Assembly: GCF_001429285.1 (NCBI RefSeq)
Contig: NZ_LMJJ01000043.1
Coordinates: 439 to 64,438 of the forward strand
Reading direction: 5' to 3'
Length of the DNA: 64,000 nt
Origin: Ensifer sp. Root278
GTDB taxonomy: Bacteria; Pseudomonadota; Alphaproteobacteria; Rhizobiales; Rhizobiaceae
The position numbers and the translations under genes were made by a program. The first letter of the stretch is position 1. Every line of letters begins with the position of its first letter. The notes below the pieces were generated by a model, which had not been told where the DNA came from, did no database searches, and was given only the letters and a program-made list of their open reading frames with translations. Of the stretch, positions 43,780 to 51,996 are shown piece after piece.

Positions 43780-44947
43780 TTAAGCGCTTTTCATGATCGC
43801 GCCCTCGATGACGACGCCAGAGCTCACGTATTTCCAAAGTGCAACCAGCAACTTGCGAGCCAAAGCCACGATCATCGGCTGTTTGAGACGGCCGCTGTTG
43901 CGGGCAATGCGCTCCTTGAACCAGAGAGCGAGCGCCGAATTTGGTTGGTGACGCAGCCACAACCAGGCAAGCTCGACCATCGTCGCTCGCAAACGCGGAT
44001 TTCCTGCCTTCGAGACACCTTGCTCACGATTAACGTTGCCGCTTTGCCAAGGCGAGGGAGCTAGTCCCGCGTAGGCAGCGACTTGGCGCCGATTGTCGAA
44101 GTGTCTGAACAGACCTTCCGAGTAGAGGATCGTCGCGAACTCAGGACCTATTCCCCGGATTCCTAAGAGCGCGGCGGCTCTTGGCGGTGTCTCGGCTGTC
44201 TCGCGAGCGATCAAAGCATCCCGGTCTGCTTCCACAGCCTTGATCGGTGTAAGTAGCAATTCAAGGCGATCGAGTTCTCGGCAGATTTCGGCTTTCAGGT
44301 GCTTTGATAGCATCCGGCCATCGCCAGTACGAGCTTCCTCCAGTCGCTGACGGCGATCGCGACGCAATGGCTCGTACTCTCGTATTCCTTGCGTAAACAG
44401 CAGCCCCTTTATGCGATTGACGTGGAAAACACGCTCCGCAATCAGGGTTTTTCGCTCCCGTCCAAGCCTGCGGATGTCTTCCTCATCCGGGCGTAAGCAA
44501 CTTGACCATTGAACAAGCACGCGGCTCGCCGCGTTTCCAGGCCATCAAGGCGCGTATCAAGGTTTCGCCATCGATGCGGTCCGTCTTTGCGCGGCGATGA
44601 CGGCGCGGCATGGCAATGGATGCGGCTTCCACAATATGGCTCTCGATCCAGGTTTCCTTGCTGAGCACTCGCCCCAGCCAGAAGCCATCAAGCCCGGCTT
44701 CTTGGATCACGACCAGCGGGTAGAGCCTGTCCTTGCGCCGCTGGACTTTCTGGCGCAGGGAGGCAAAACATGAGAACAAGCCGGTGATGTCGCCTCCAGC
44801 AACAGCAAAACGAGACATCTTTTCGCTCCCCGGCGAAAGCGCCGTCACGAGCCATGTGGATTTGCGCAATTCCAACGAGACGAAAATTGCGCCAAGATCG
44901 ATGTGGGTAGCGGCCCGTGCTTGAGTTTGATCTGCTGTCATCGGCAT
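43780..44947 (-). mobile_element. IS110-family insertion sequence, transposase frameshifted
   Basis: Two overlapping minus-strand frames make one IS110 transposase of about 390 residues. N-part 44947-44483 (THIDLGAIFVSLELRKSTWL, VVIQEAGLDGFWLGRVL, KTDRIDGETLIRAL: DEDD/RuvC-like residues) ends early at ...VKLLTPG. C-part 44520-43780 carries the Transposase_20 region (LLGIRGIGPEFATILYSEGL, VAAYAGLAPSPWQSGNVNRE and catalytic-Ser context GVSKAGNPRLRA). An extra G in the run CCCGGATGAG (about 44493) breaks the frame; without it PDEEDIRRLGRERK follows smoothly. The copy is probably inactive. Exact IS ends were not found. Confidence 0.85.
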
Positions 44948-45148
44948 GGTTGGCCTCCAGAGAGTTTTCTAGCGACCTCACTCTGCCACGGTGCAGGCCG
45001 CTATCCACCCCTGATGGGATCTCAAGGCGAGGGAATCGTCGGTCGTGGGGCGTGCAGGTTTCAACTGGATGATAGGCAAGTGGGCAGCCGTTTCCTCCCC
45101 CCAAAGAGGCCTCAAGCGTAGCGAGGCCGAGGCGACTCCAACAACGTC
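44948..45148. other. Upstream non-coding end of the IS110 element
   Basis: About 200 bases between the transposase start and a (GT)11 tract (45149-45170). In IS110-group elements the non-coding end beside the transposase start encodes the bridge RNA, so this stretch is the natural place to look for one. No gene. Confidence 0.4.
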
Positions 45149-45170
45149 GTGTGTGTGTGTGTGTGTGTGT
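45149..45170. repeat. (GT)11 dinucleotide tract
   Basis: Eleven GT units in a row, unusual in this GC-rich DNA. It could vary in length by slippage and lies close to the probable IS end. Confidence 0.7.
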
Positions 45171-45176
45171 CCCCGT

Positions 45177-45202
45177 GGAACTTTTTGGCATCAGATCTGA
45201 TT
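45177..45202 (+). promoter_or_regulatory. EcfG-like promoter
   Basis: GGAAC (45177-45181), 19-base spacer, TT (45201-45202), 32 bases before the start of the copper-storage-like remnant and upstream of the RlpA gene. Confidence 0.4.
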
Positions 45203-45233
45203 TAACAGTTACTTTCACGGGAGGAGCGAATTA

Positions 45234-45401
45234 ATGGCGAGACCCCAAGTGCAGTGATGCATCGACGAGTGCCACAGCTGCTATTCCGTCTGTTTCTGGA
45301 CCCAGTGCACAGACTGCTGGCGCGTGGCCGACATGAGCGCTTATGTCGAGGCTTGCCGCAGCATGGAAGTCCGTCGCCAGCGTTGGACAGATGGTCATTG
45401 A
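45234..45401 (+). pseudogene. Remnant of a Cys-rich four-helix copper-binding protein, in-frame TGA
   Basis: A strong Shine-Dalgarno (GGGAGGAGC) and ATG 45234 lead to MARPQVQ, then TGA, then in the same frame CIDECHSCYSVCF and TQCTDCWRVADMSAYVEACR. The Cys pattern is that of DUF326/Csp-like four-helix copper-binding proteins (CIDECxxCYxVC at the N-terminus, VEACRxC near the C-terminus), with about half the protein missing in between. It ends inside the RlpA start (overlap 11 bases). Confidence 0.55.
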
Positions 45402-46467
45402 GGTAAATACGCCTGCGAAAGGTGTGCGATGGTTGGCGATTACGGTGATCTGCGCCTGCTGTGCTACCTGTACGACCACGCAAGCGCCCAACACGAACCG
45501 CAGCAAAGCATACATCTCCGAAAAGGTATACGGAGCGAAGGCTAACCCGTGGGTCGCCCACCGCAAGAATGTCGCCAAGGGCGGTGGCCGCTATGTGGTT
45601 GGCAAGCCCTATGTAGTGAAAGGCAAGAGCTATTTTCCGAAGGAGGACCCGAACTACGACAGGAAGGGGGTGGCTTCCTGGTACGGCTCAGCTTTTCGGG
45701 GGAGGCGGACCGCAAACGGCGAAGATTATGACCCGAAACACCTGTCCGCCGCACATCCGACCCTTCCCTTGCCCAGCTATGTGCGGGTGACCAATCTTGA
45801 AAACGGTTCTTCGCTCATCCTGCGCGTCAACGATCGCGGTCCTTATCGAAAGGGTCGCATCATCGACGTTTCCAGCAAAGCAGCAGACATGCTGGACCTG
45901 AAGCACCGTGGCACGGCATCCGTTCGGGTGCAGTATGTGGGGCGCGCCCGCTTGGGTGGGGACGACATGCCCTACCTCCTAGCCTCCTACATCAAGAAGA
46001 GTGACCGTTTCCCAGCCGACAATTCGGAGCCTCAAATCGCAACCGGCGTGATGGTGGCCTCGAATCAGTCGATTGGCGACCAGTTGCGAAGCGACAGTCA
46101 GTCTTTCTCTCCAACGCGGACGAACCTTGCCGGAAAAACGCCGGGCGCCTCCTACCAGATCGCGTCACACACATCCAACCAACTCGGGATGTTGCCTGAT
46201 TGGCTGTCCGAATACACACCATCGGTGTCACGAAGCGCCAAGATCGCACCACAGACTCACGAAATGCGCTTCCTGGCGACGCTTGGTGTCAAATATTGCT
46301 TGGACGAGGACGGCGATGACGGTCTGCGCGACATGTGTGGAGTTCAAGTTCCCCCTCTGGCGGCCGGCAGCGGCACCAAGCGTCTTGCCGGGGTAATCTT
46401 CATAAGGCGACGCCGCTCTTGCCAAAGCGGCTGCCGCTGGCGGGGCACAACATTAGGTCTTACCTAG
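45391..46467 (+). CDS. rlpA: RlpA-like lipoprotein (septal/peptidoglycan lytic transglycosylase family)
   Basis: 358 residues from ATG 45391; a GTG at 45424 is a shorter alternative. Signal with cysteines (VICACCATCTTTQ) fits a lipoprotein. The double-psi beta-barrel domain is clear: GVASWYGSAFRGRRTANGED, HPTLPLPSYVRVTNLENGSS and LRVNDRGPYRKGRIIDVSSK. RlpA cleaves glycan strands lacking stem peptides or is at least peptidoglycan-bound in the envelope. The C-terminal about 150 residues lack a SPOR domain; the last 30 are Arg/Cys-rich and may be out of the original frame. Confidence 0.85.
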   Translation: MVIEVNTPAKGVRWLAITVICACCATCTTTQAPNTNRSKAYISEKVYGAKANPWVAHRKNVAKGGGRYVVGKPYVVKGKSYFPKEDPNYDRKGVASWYGSAFRGRRTANGEDYDPKHLSAAHPTLPLPSYVRVTNLENGSSLILRVNDRGPYRKGRIIDVSSKAADMLDLKHRGTASVRVQYVGRARLGGDDMPYLLASYIKKSDRFPADNSEPQIATGVMVASNQSIGDQLRSDSQSFSPTRTNLAGKTPGASYQIASHTSNQLGMLPDWLSEYTPSVSRSAKIAPQTHEMRFLATLGVKYCLDEDGDDGLRDMCGVQVPPLAAGSGTKRLAGVIFIRRRRSCQSGCRWRGTTLGLT

Positions 46468-46550
46468 CGTCGTTGACGGTCGTCATCGCCCGGCGCGGCT
46501 CGATGAAAATCCCTCCATTGACCTCCGTGGCAAGCCCCGTTCATCGGATA

Positions 46551-46832
46551 CTATAGTCGGCTGAGCAACTCCGACTTCGTGGCCTCGAATTCCTGATCCG
46601 TGAGAATGCCTTTCGCATGAAGTGCCGCGAGGCGTTCGATCTTGTCGAAGATGTCCTCATCCGACCGAACCGCCTCCGGCGCTGGATGTGCCCCCTGTTG
46701 TGGCTCGGCGGATTCCGACGCGGACGATGCGAATATCGACGGCGCAGCCGTGGCGGCGGATGCTTCGGTAGTCGGCGTGTCTGCCGGTTCCTTGCCGCCC
46801 TGCCGTATCACATCCAGTTCCGAAATTTTCAC
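46551..46832 (-). CDS. SHOCT domain protein (C-terminal half of split gene?)
   Basis: 93 residues from GTG 46832. A low-complexity Ala/Ser/Pro linker is followed by the SHOCT motif IERLAALHAKGILTDQEFEA, usually the C-terminal end of larger proteins. Its start overlaps the stop of the upstream gene by 4 bases, and the two read as one protein if a single base is restored, so this is either a coupled pair or a frameshifted gene. Confidence 0.65.
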   Translation of the reverse strand: MKISELDVIRQGGKEPADTPTTEASAATAAPSIFASSASESAEPQQGAHPAPEAVRSDEDIFDKIERLAALHAKGILTDQEFEATKSELLSRL

Positions 46833-47392
46833 CCATACTGGGAGGTAAAGCTCAGCGACTGGTCGCCGCTTTGCTGTTGCGAGAACCCGCCAATGCGATG
46901 GTCCTTCGTGTCATAGACCATAACCCGGCCGCCGATATCGATCGCTAGCCGTCGGGTTGTCGGGAAAAAGGCATAGCGCAGGTCATTCTGCGCCCCGGTC
47001 GAGGCAGGATGCCCTAACTCCTCGGGCCACCAGTTCCCAGCAGACAGCGCGCCAGGCACGAACAGGCTGACGCCGCCGCCCTGACCTTGATATTGGGACT
47101 GGGACGGCGTCTGCGGGCCCGGTAAATCCATGCCGCGCACCAAGGCAGAAAGCTCGGAACAAACTCCGGCCACGTTCGCCTTCAGCGCATTGTTGAACAT
47201 GTCGCCGACCATGATCATCCCGCCCTCCGACCATTGCCCCATTCCACCTAGATCGGGATGGTTGAACTGGGCCTGTGTCGCCTGCCCGGCGATAATCGCC
47301 ATCAGAAGGTGCTCCACCGCGCCGAGGCTGACCCCGTACCGCTCTGCAATCCCTCCCAGGGTTCGTCGGCCCTCTTCACTGAGTTGTCTCAT
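46829..47392 (-). CDS. Conserved protein, N-terminal part of a SHOCT protein
   Basis: 187 residues from ATG 47392 (AAGGAAG upstream). Helical N-terminus (LSEEGRRTLGGIAERYGVSL) and a beta-rich second half (RYAFFPTTRRLAIDIGGRVM, HRIGGFSQQQSGDQSLSF). The second half resembles the region that precedes SHOCT in alphaproteobacterial proteins of about 280 residues. No signal peptide. The stop after SFTSQYG is followed at once by the SHOCT half in another frame. Confidence 0.7.
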   Translation of the reverse strand: MRQLSEEGRRTLGGIAERYGVSLGAVEHLLMAIIAGQATQAQFNHPDLGGMGQWSEGGMIMVGDMFNNALKANVAGVCSELSALVRGMDLPGPQTPSQSQYQGQGGGVSLFVPGALSAGNWWPEELGHPASTGAQNDLRYAFFPTTRRLAIDIGGRVMVYDTKDHRIGGFSQQQSGDQSLSFTSQYG

Positions 47393-47637
47393 CGCGATCG
47401 CTTCCTTACTCCTCTCCGCTGAGGTCGCCTGTCTGTTCCGTTTGAAGGTCTGCAAATCCGATTTTAGCCGTCGTGGTGAAATCCAGTACGCCGATAATAC
47501 CCGCGCGTTGCCCTGCCTTTCAATGCAGTCTAGGCGTTTCTCGATTTGAAATGGGCGAAGAGCTTCTCATAGCGTGTTGCGAATGTGCTTCGTCAAACTC
47601 GCTATCGCCCTATCGACCAGATAGTAATTCGTCACTC

Positions 47638-49170
47638 CTAGGCCTCGCCCCGCTCCATCGCCAGTTCTGCCTCGAGGCTCTCGGTGTCGCGGAAGATCGT
47701 GGCGACCGCCAGCACACGTCCGCCGCGCTTGAAGCGCAGGAGGCAGTCCTTGGCGGGAATGTCGCCCTCGACCTCGATCTCGTCCCATCCCTCGGCATGG
47801 CCGACATAGTTGATCGGAACGTTGTAATGCTGGCTCCAAAAGAACGGCACATCCGTGAACTTCTTCTGGCGTCCGAGCATGTTGAGTGCGGCCGCAGCGC
47901 CTTGCCGCTGCGCCACCACCCAGTGCTCCACTCTGATGTTCTCGCCGCTATGGGGATCGGGCCACCGGGCAATATCGCCCGCCGCATATATGCCCGGCAC
48001 GCTGGTCTCAAGATAGGCATCGACCAGGACGCCCCGATCGGTGGCGAGCCCGGCCGCTTCGGCGACACCGACCCGCGGCCGCACGCCGATGCCGGCAACG
48101 ACCATGTCTGCGGCCAAGATGCCGCCGCTGCTCAGCTGGATCTCCGTTGCGCCGATGCTCGCCGCGGTATCCCCAAGGTGGAAGATGACGCCATTCTCCT
48201 CATGCAGGGCGCGGATGAAATTGCCGATCTGCGGCCCCAGTATCCGTTCCATCGGCCGTTCCTCGGGCGCCACCACATGCACTTTGACACCGCGGCCTCG
48301 AAGGGCGGCGGCAACTTCGAGGCCGATGAAGCTGGCGCCCAGGACGACGGCGCCGCGTGCGGTGCCGGCTTGCGCGATGATCTTCCGACTGTCGGCAAGC
48401 GAGCGCAGCGTGTGGACATGAGGCTGGTCGGCGCCGGGTATGGTCAGGCGAACCGGTTCGGCGCCCATCGCCAGCAACAGTCTGTCGAAGGCGACCCGCG
48501 CCCCATCGGCGAGCAAGATTTCGCTGGCGCGGACATCTATGCCGGCAACCCTGGTTCCGAGGCGCAAGTCGATGCCGTTCTTGGCATAGAAGCCCTCCTT
48601 GCGCAGTGGGATCCAGTCCTCCGGCGCCTTTCCGGCAAGATAGTCCTTCGACAGGTTAGGGCGGTCGACGGGCAGCGCCTCGTCATCGCTGATCATGACG
48701 ATGGCGCCCTGAAATTGTTCGCGCCGCAGTCTTTCGGCGGCAGCAAAGCCGGCGGCGCCGCCACCGACGATGACGATCTTTTCTGGAGCCGCTCCGGCAT
48801 CGCCTTCGCGTGAGACCGGCGACTGCTTCTTGCGCTTCTCGCCGACGATTATTTTGTCGCCGTGCTGTTCAACCGACCAGCAGGCGAGCGGCGATAACGC
48901 TGGAGCACGCAGGGCCTCTCCGGTGCGCAGATCAAAGCAGGCGTGATGCCAAGGGCAGCGAACGGTGTCGTAGGCGACGAGGCCGTCGACCAGCGGCCCA
49001 CCGTAGTGCGAGCAGCTGGCGGCTATCGCGAAGATCTCGGATCCGCGGCGCACCAGAAGCACCGGCTCGCCATCGCGATGACCGACCACCTTTCCGCCAT
49101 CGGGGAGATCGGCGAGCGCAATGCCGAAGGCGAGGTCGGGTCCGCTCGGGTCTGAATGGTTACCGGCCAT
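47638..49170 (-). CDS. Rieske-FAD pyridine nucleotide-disulphide oxidoreductase (AIFL-like)
   Basis: 510 residues from ATG 49170, with GGAGGAGA upstream. 1-110: Rieske [2Fe-2S] domain (CSHYGGPL and CPWHHACF). About 128-420: FAD/NAD(P) oxidoreductase with IVIVGGGAAGFAAAERLR, VVLGASFIGLEVAAALRGRG and TSVPGIYAAGDIARWPDPHS; C-terminal reductase clamp after that. The domain order is that of ferredoxin reductase fused to Rieske, similar to AIF-like proteins and to reductases of ring-hydroxylating oxygenases. It passes electrons from NADH to an unknown partner. No oxygenase gene is adjacent. Confidence 0.9.
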   Translation of the reverse strand: MAGNHSDPSGPDLAFGIALADLPDGGKVVGHRDGEPVLLVRRGSEIFAIAASCSHYGGPLVDGLVAYDTVRCPWHHACFDLRTGEALRAPALSPLACWSVEQHGDKIIVGEKRKKQSPVSREGDAGAAPEKIVIVGGGAAGFAAAERLRREQFQGAIVMISDDEALPVDRPNLSKDYLAGKAPEDWIPLRKEGFYAKNGIDLRLGTRVAGIDVRASEILLADGARVAFDRLLLAMGAEPVRLTIPGADQPHVHTLRSLADSRKIIAQAGTARGAVVLGASFIGLEVAAALRGRGVKVHVVAPEERPMERILGPQIGNFIRALHEENGVIFHLGDTAASIGATEIQLSSGGILAADMVVAGIGVRPRVGVAEAAGLATDRGVLVDAYLETSVPGIYAAGDIARWPDPHSGENIRVEHWVVAQRQGAAAALNMLGRQKKFTDVPFFWSQHYNVPINYVGHAEGWDEIEVEGDIPAKDCLLRFKRGGRVLAVATIFRDTESLEAELAMERGEA

Positions 49171-49416
49171 CTTCTCCTCCGTCGAAGGGCAGCTGCCGGT
49201 GTCGCCCACTGCGACGCTGGGCTTGTCTACCCAACAGGCAACTCGTCTGGAATTGTCCGCCATTCTGGCTCCCAGGCAAGCGAATTTGACCTGCAGTTGC
49301 GCGCAATTTTCGCAATATGCCCCATAGGAGCAACCCGGGCACCGGCGCTGTGCCAATCGCGATTTTCCGAACCATTTTCGACTTCAAGCCGGCGGAGTTG
49401 GCCCCGCTCGCAGCTG
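49171..49416. other. Intergenic region, nothing recognised
   Basis: About 245 bases upstream of the reductase gene; holds its promoter presumably. No supported gene. Confidence 0.3.
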
Positions 49417-49596
49417 AACGAGGCGGCGTGTCTTGCGCAGCTGGAAAGGATCAGTGAGGCAAGTAGGGCGGTGAGCGAACTGCCCGACGACTTCGATGCC
49501 GCCTTATACGCCCGCATTACCGCCGAGATCTGCAGCTTGAAAGAGGACGCGGCTCTTTGGCTTGATGGTTATCGTAATGCCGGAGTTGCGGTCTGA
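49417..49596 (+). pseudogene. Probable C-terminal fragment of a TPR cyclase-type protein
   Basis: The plus frame LNEAACLAQLERISEASRAV ... SLKEDAALWLDGYRNAGVAV ending at 49596 resembles the last TPR and tail (..DG.RKAGVPE) of class III cyclase/TPR proteins such as the intact one at 2816-5002. Nothing upstream in frame supports an intact gene. Confidence 0.35.
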
Positions 49597-49671
49597 GGCT
49601 GCGGCAAACTATGCGACCGATGGTTCGAATCCGTTCGAGAGCGTCAAGTTTTGACTTCGCTCGGCTTTAAC

Positions 49672-50412
49672 TCATGCATCCGCTGATCTTACTTCAGCCT
49701 TTCGATTTCTCCGGCGCTGATGCCTAAGCGGCCGCTCGTGTTGTGGAGCAAGGTAGATTTCCAACAAACGCAACCCGAGGATCAGTGCCGAATTGATGAC
49801 CAAATATATGGCGGCTACCATGCAGAATACCTGGATGACAGCGAAGGTCTCGCTCATCAGATCCTTTGCTACACCGGTCAGTTCCATCACCGTGATGGTG
49901 CTGGCAAGCGACGTCGCCTTGAGCGTCACGACGATCTCGTTGCTGTAGGCCGCCAAAGCGCGTCTCACAGCTATCGGAGCGGTGACGAGAAAAAAGACCT
50001 TGATTGACGACAGTCCCAGCGCGCGGGCTGCCTCGATCGCGCCTTTGGGCACGGCGGCCAGACCGCCGCGCATCACCTCGGCCGTATACGCGCCCGAGCA
50101 AAGGCTCATGGCGATCACCGCACAGGCGAAAGGCTCCCTCAACAGGATCCAGGCTGGACTTTCGCGCAGCCATGCGAACTGGCTGAGGCCATAGTAAAGG
50201 ACGAAGATCTGAACCAGCAGCGGCGTGGAGCGGAACGCTAGAACATAGGCTGATGCGATAGCCCGAAGAGACCCATGACGCGAAGCACGCGCCCAAGTGG
50301 CAATACCCGCCAGGACGAAACCAAGTGGGAGGGTTGCTGCCGCCAGTGCCAATGTGACCCAGATTGCGCCAGCCAGCTCGCTAGCAACGTGTAGTGTCGT
50401 TTCGAAATCCAT
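49672..50412 (-). CDS. Polar amino-acid ABC transporter permease (HisM-like)
   Basis: 246 residues, five or so membrane spans. FRSTPLLVQIFVLYYGLSQF and the EAA-type loop AIEAARALGLSSIKVFFLVT mark the HisMQ family. Together with the neighbouring permease and binding protein it forms an importer of the PAAT family. The start is 2 bases after the preceding permease stop, so they are co-translated. An ATP-binding subunit is not encoded in this operon and must come from elsewhere. Confidence 0.92.
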   Translation of the reverse strand: MDFETTLHVASELAGAIWVTLALAAATLPLGFVLAGIATWARASRHGSLRAIASAYVLAFRSTPLLVQIFVLYYGLSQFAWLRESPAWILLREPFACAVIAMSLCSGAYTAEVMRGGLAAVPKGAIEAARALGLSSIKVFFLVTAPIAVRRALAAYSNEIVVTLKATSLASTITVMELTGVAKDLMSETFAVIQVFCMVAAIYLVINSALILGLRLLEIYLAPQHERPLRHQRRRNRKAEVRSADA

Positions 50413-50414
50413 GA

Positions 50415-51125
50415 TCAGCCCCAGCGCATTCTGTTCTCGACGGCGACGAACACCCGCGAGGATACCGCGACAAGCACGAAATAGATGACAGCCGCGGCGC
50501 CGTAAAAGACGAAGGGTTGTCCGGTCGTGCGCCCGGCGAGGCCGACGACCCGCATAAGCTCGGCCACAGAGATCACGGAAAGCAGTGTCGTTTCCTTGAT
50601 GGCCATGATCCAGACATTGCCCAGGCCCGGCAGGGCCTGCCGGAACATTTGCGGCATGATGACCAAATAGAGTCCCAGAAACGGACGAAGGCCGAGCGCG
50701 GCGAAAGCCTCGAACTGCCCGGCTGGAATTGTGCCGTGCGCGCCGCGGAACACTTCGGAGCTATAGGATGCCGAGACGAGCGTGACGGCCATCACGCCGA
50801 CCGAAAACGCGTCTATTTCGATGTAGCCGGTGTAACCGAAACCGCGCGCGACCCACATCAGCGCCCCGTTGGTTCCGAAAAAGAGAAGGAATATGACGAG
50901 CAAGGGCGGCACTCCTCGCATCACCGTCGTATAGAGATTGGCTGCGCCCGCGATCCAGCGATTGCTTCCGAGCTTCGCCAGTGCAATCGCAAACCCAAGG
51001 GCGACACCGAGAACGTAGCCGAGGCTCGCGCAGGTTACGGTGACGCCGAGCCCGAATAGGAGCGGCCTGGACCAGCCCTGATCGCCCCAGGCCAGCATTT
51101 GAAGAATGGACGCGTCCGCAGCCAT
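50415..51125 (-). CDS. Polar amino-acid ABC transporter permease (HisQ-like)
   Basis: 236 residues from ATG 51125 (GGGGA ten bases upstream). Membrane permease with VMRGVPPLLVIFLLFFGTNG and EAA loop QFEAFAALGLRPFLGLYLVI. It pairs with the HisM-like permease as the heterodimeric channel. Located 6 bases downstream of the solute-binding protein gene. Confidence 0.92.
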   Translation of the reverse strand: MAADASILQMLAWGDQGWSRPLLFGLGVTVTCASLGYVLGVALGFAIALAKLGSNRWIAGAANLYTTVMRGVPPLLVIFLLFFGTNGALMWVARGFGYTGYIEIDAFSVGVMAVTLVSASYSSEVFRGAHGTIPAGQFEAFAALGLRPFLGLYLVIMPQMFRQALPGLGNVWIMAIKETTLLSVISVAELMRVVGLAGRTTGQPFVFYGAAAVIYFVLVAVSSRVFVAVENRMRWG

Positions 51126-51131
51126 CAAAAA

Positions 51132-51962
51132 TCATTCCCCGCAGATTTTCGGGTCGGCCTTGGTCGAGATATCGAAACCAAACCATTGCTGCGAAATCCG
51201 TGTGATTTCGCCGTCTTTCTTCAGTTGGCAAAGGGCCACGTCCCATGCTTTGCGAAGCTCCTCGGTATCCTTGCGCATCAGTCCGCCGACACCGACGCCG
51301 AGATAGTCGAACTGCTCGAAATCAAGATTGGGCGACAGGATCTCGATCGTTTCGCCTTGTGACGAACCCGTGAGAGCTATCCACGGGGAACGCCCCGCAA
51401 GCGCGGCGTCAATCCTTCCAGCCAATAGGTCGAGATTGAGGCTGTCCTGATTGTCGTAGAGGCGGACGTTGACTTCGCCCTTCAGTTCATTGTCCATGAA
51501 CTTTTGACTTTGCGTGCCGGATTGGACGCCGACCGTCTTGCCTACCAGCGCATTCTTGAGCTCTGCCCAGGAGCTTTTCCCGTTCAGGCCGGAATTCTTG
51601 GCGGCCGCAAAATTGATCGGCAGGTTGCCGTAGCTCTGCGTGAAGGCAAGGCGTTTCTGCCGCTCTGGGGTGATCGATATCCCACCGACGAGGATGTCAT
51701 ATTTGCCCTGCTCAAGAGCGGGAATCTGTCCTTCCCAGGGTTGGGCGGTGAAGCGGCAGCTGCGCTGCATCCGCTGACACACGAGCCTTGCCAGTTCAAT
51801 ATCGAAACCGGTCAGCTCTCCCGCAGGCGTCATCGAGGTCCAGGGAAGATAGCCGCCATCCGTTCCGATGCGCACTTCAGGTAAGTCCTCAGCCAAGACT
51901 GGCGTCGCGCATAATGCTGCAAGCGTCAACGCTGCGACCAGTTCCGTCCATTTTGCATTCAT
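51132..51962 (-). CDS. Polar amino-acid ABC transporter substrate-binding protein
   Basis: 276 residues from ATG 51962, GAGGGGG upstream. Signal peptide ending TPVLAED. SBP_bac_3 fold: VRIGTDGGYLPWTSMTPAGE, LTGFDIELARLVCQRMQRSC, YDILVGGISITPERQKRLAF. This class usually binds lysine/arginine/ornithine, histidine or opines; the specificity cannot be read. It is encoded 34 bases downstream of the M20 peptidase gene, suggesting that an amino-acid conjugate is imported and then hydrolysed. Confidence 0.92.
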   Translation of the reverse strand: MNAKWTELVAALTLAALCATPVLAEDLPEVRIGTDGGYLPWTSMTPAGELTGFDIELARLVCQRMQRSCRFTAQPWEGQIPALEQGKYDILVGGISITPERQKRLAFTQSYGNLPINFAAAKNSGLNGKSSWAELKNALVGKTVGVQSGTQSQKFMDNELKGEVNVRLYDNQDSLNLDLLAGRIDAALAGRSPWIALTGSSQGETIEILSPNLDFEQFDYLGVGVGGLMRKDTEELRKAWDVALCQLKKDGEITRISQQWFGFDISTKADPKICGE

Positions 51963-51996
51963 GATTGTCCCCCTCTTTGTATTTGTGTTGGTAGGC

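Noticed and set aside
45255-45257. In-frame TGA before TGC as a selenocysteine codon
   Set aside because: No SECIS-like hairpin sought or seen, the protein is truncated internally, and rhizobia rarely use Sec here; a pseudogene is simpler.
49622-49632. GGTTCGAATCC, tRNA T-loop-like
   Set aside because: Isolated string without cloverleaf; probably chance or a tiny relic.
51908-51917. CGCATAATG as a fifth copy of the TCGCATAA motif
   Set aside because: Only the core matches and it lies in a signal-peptide coding region; flanks differ.
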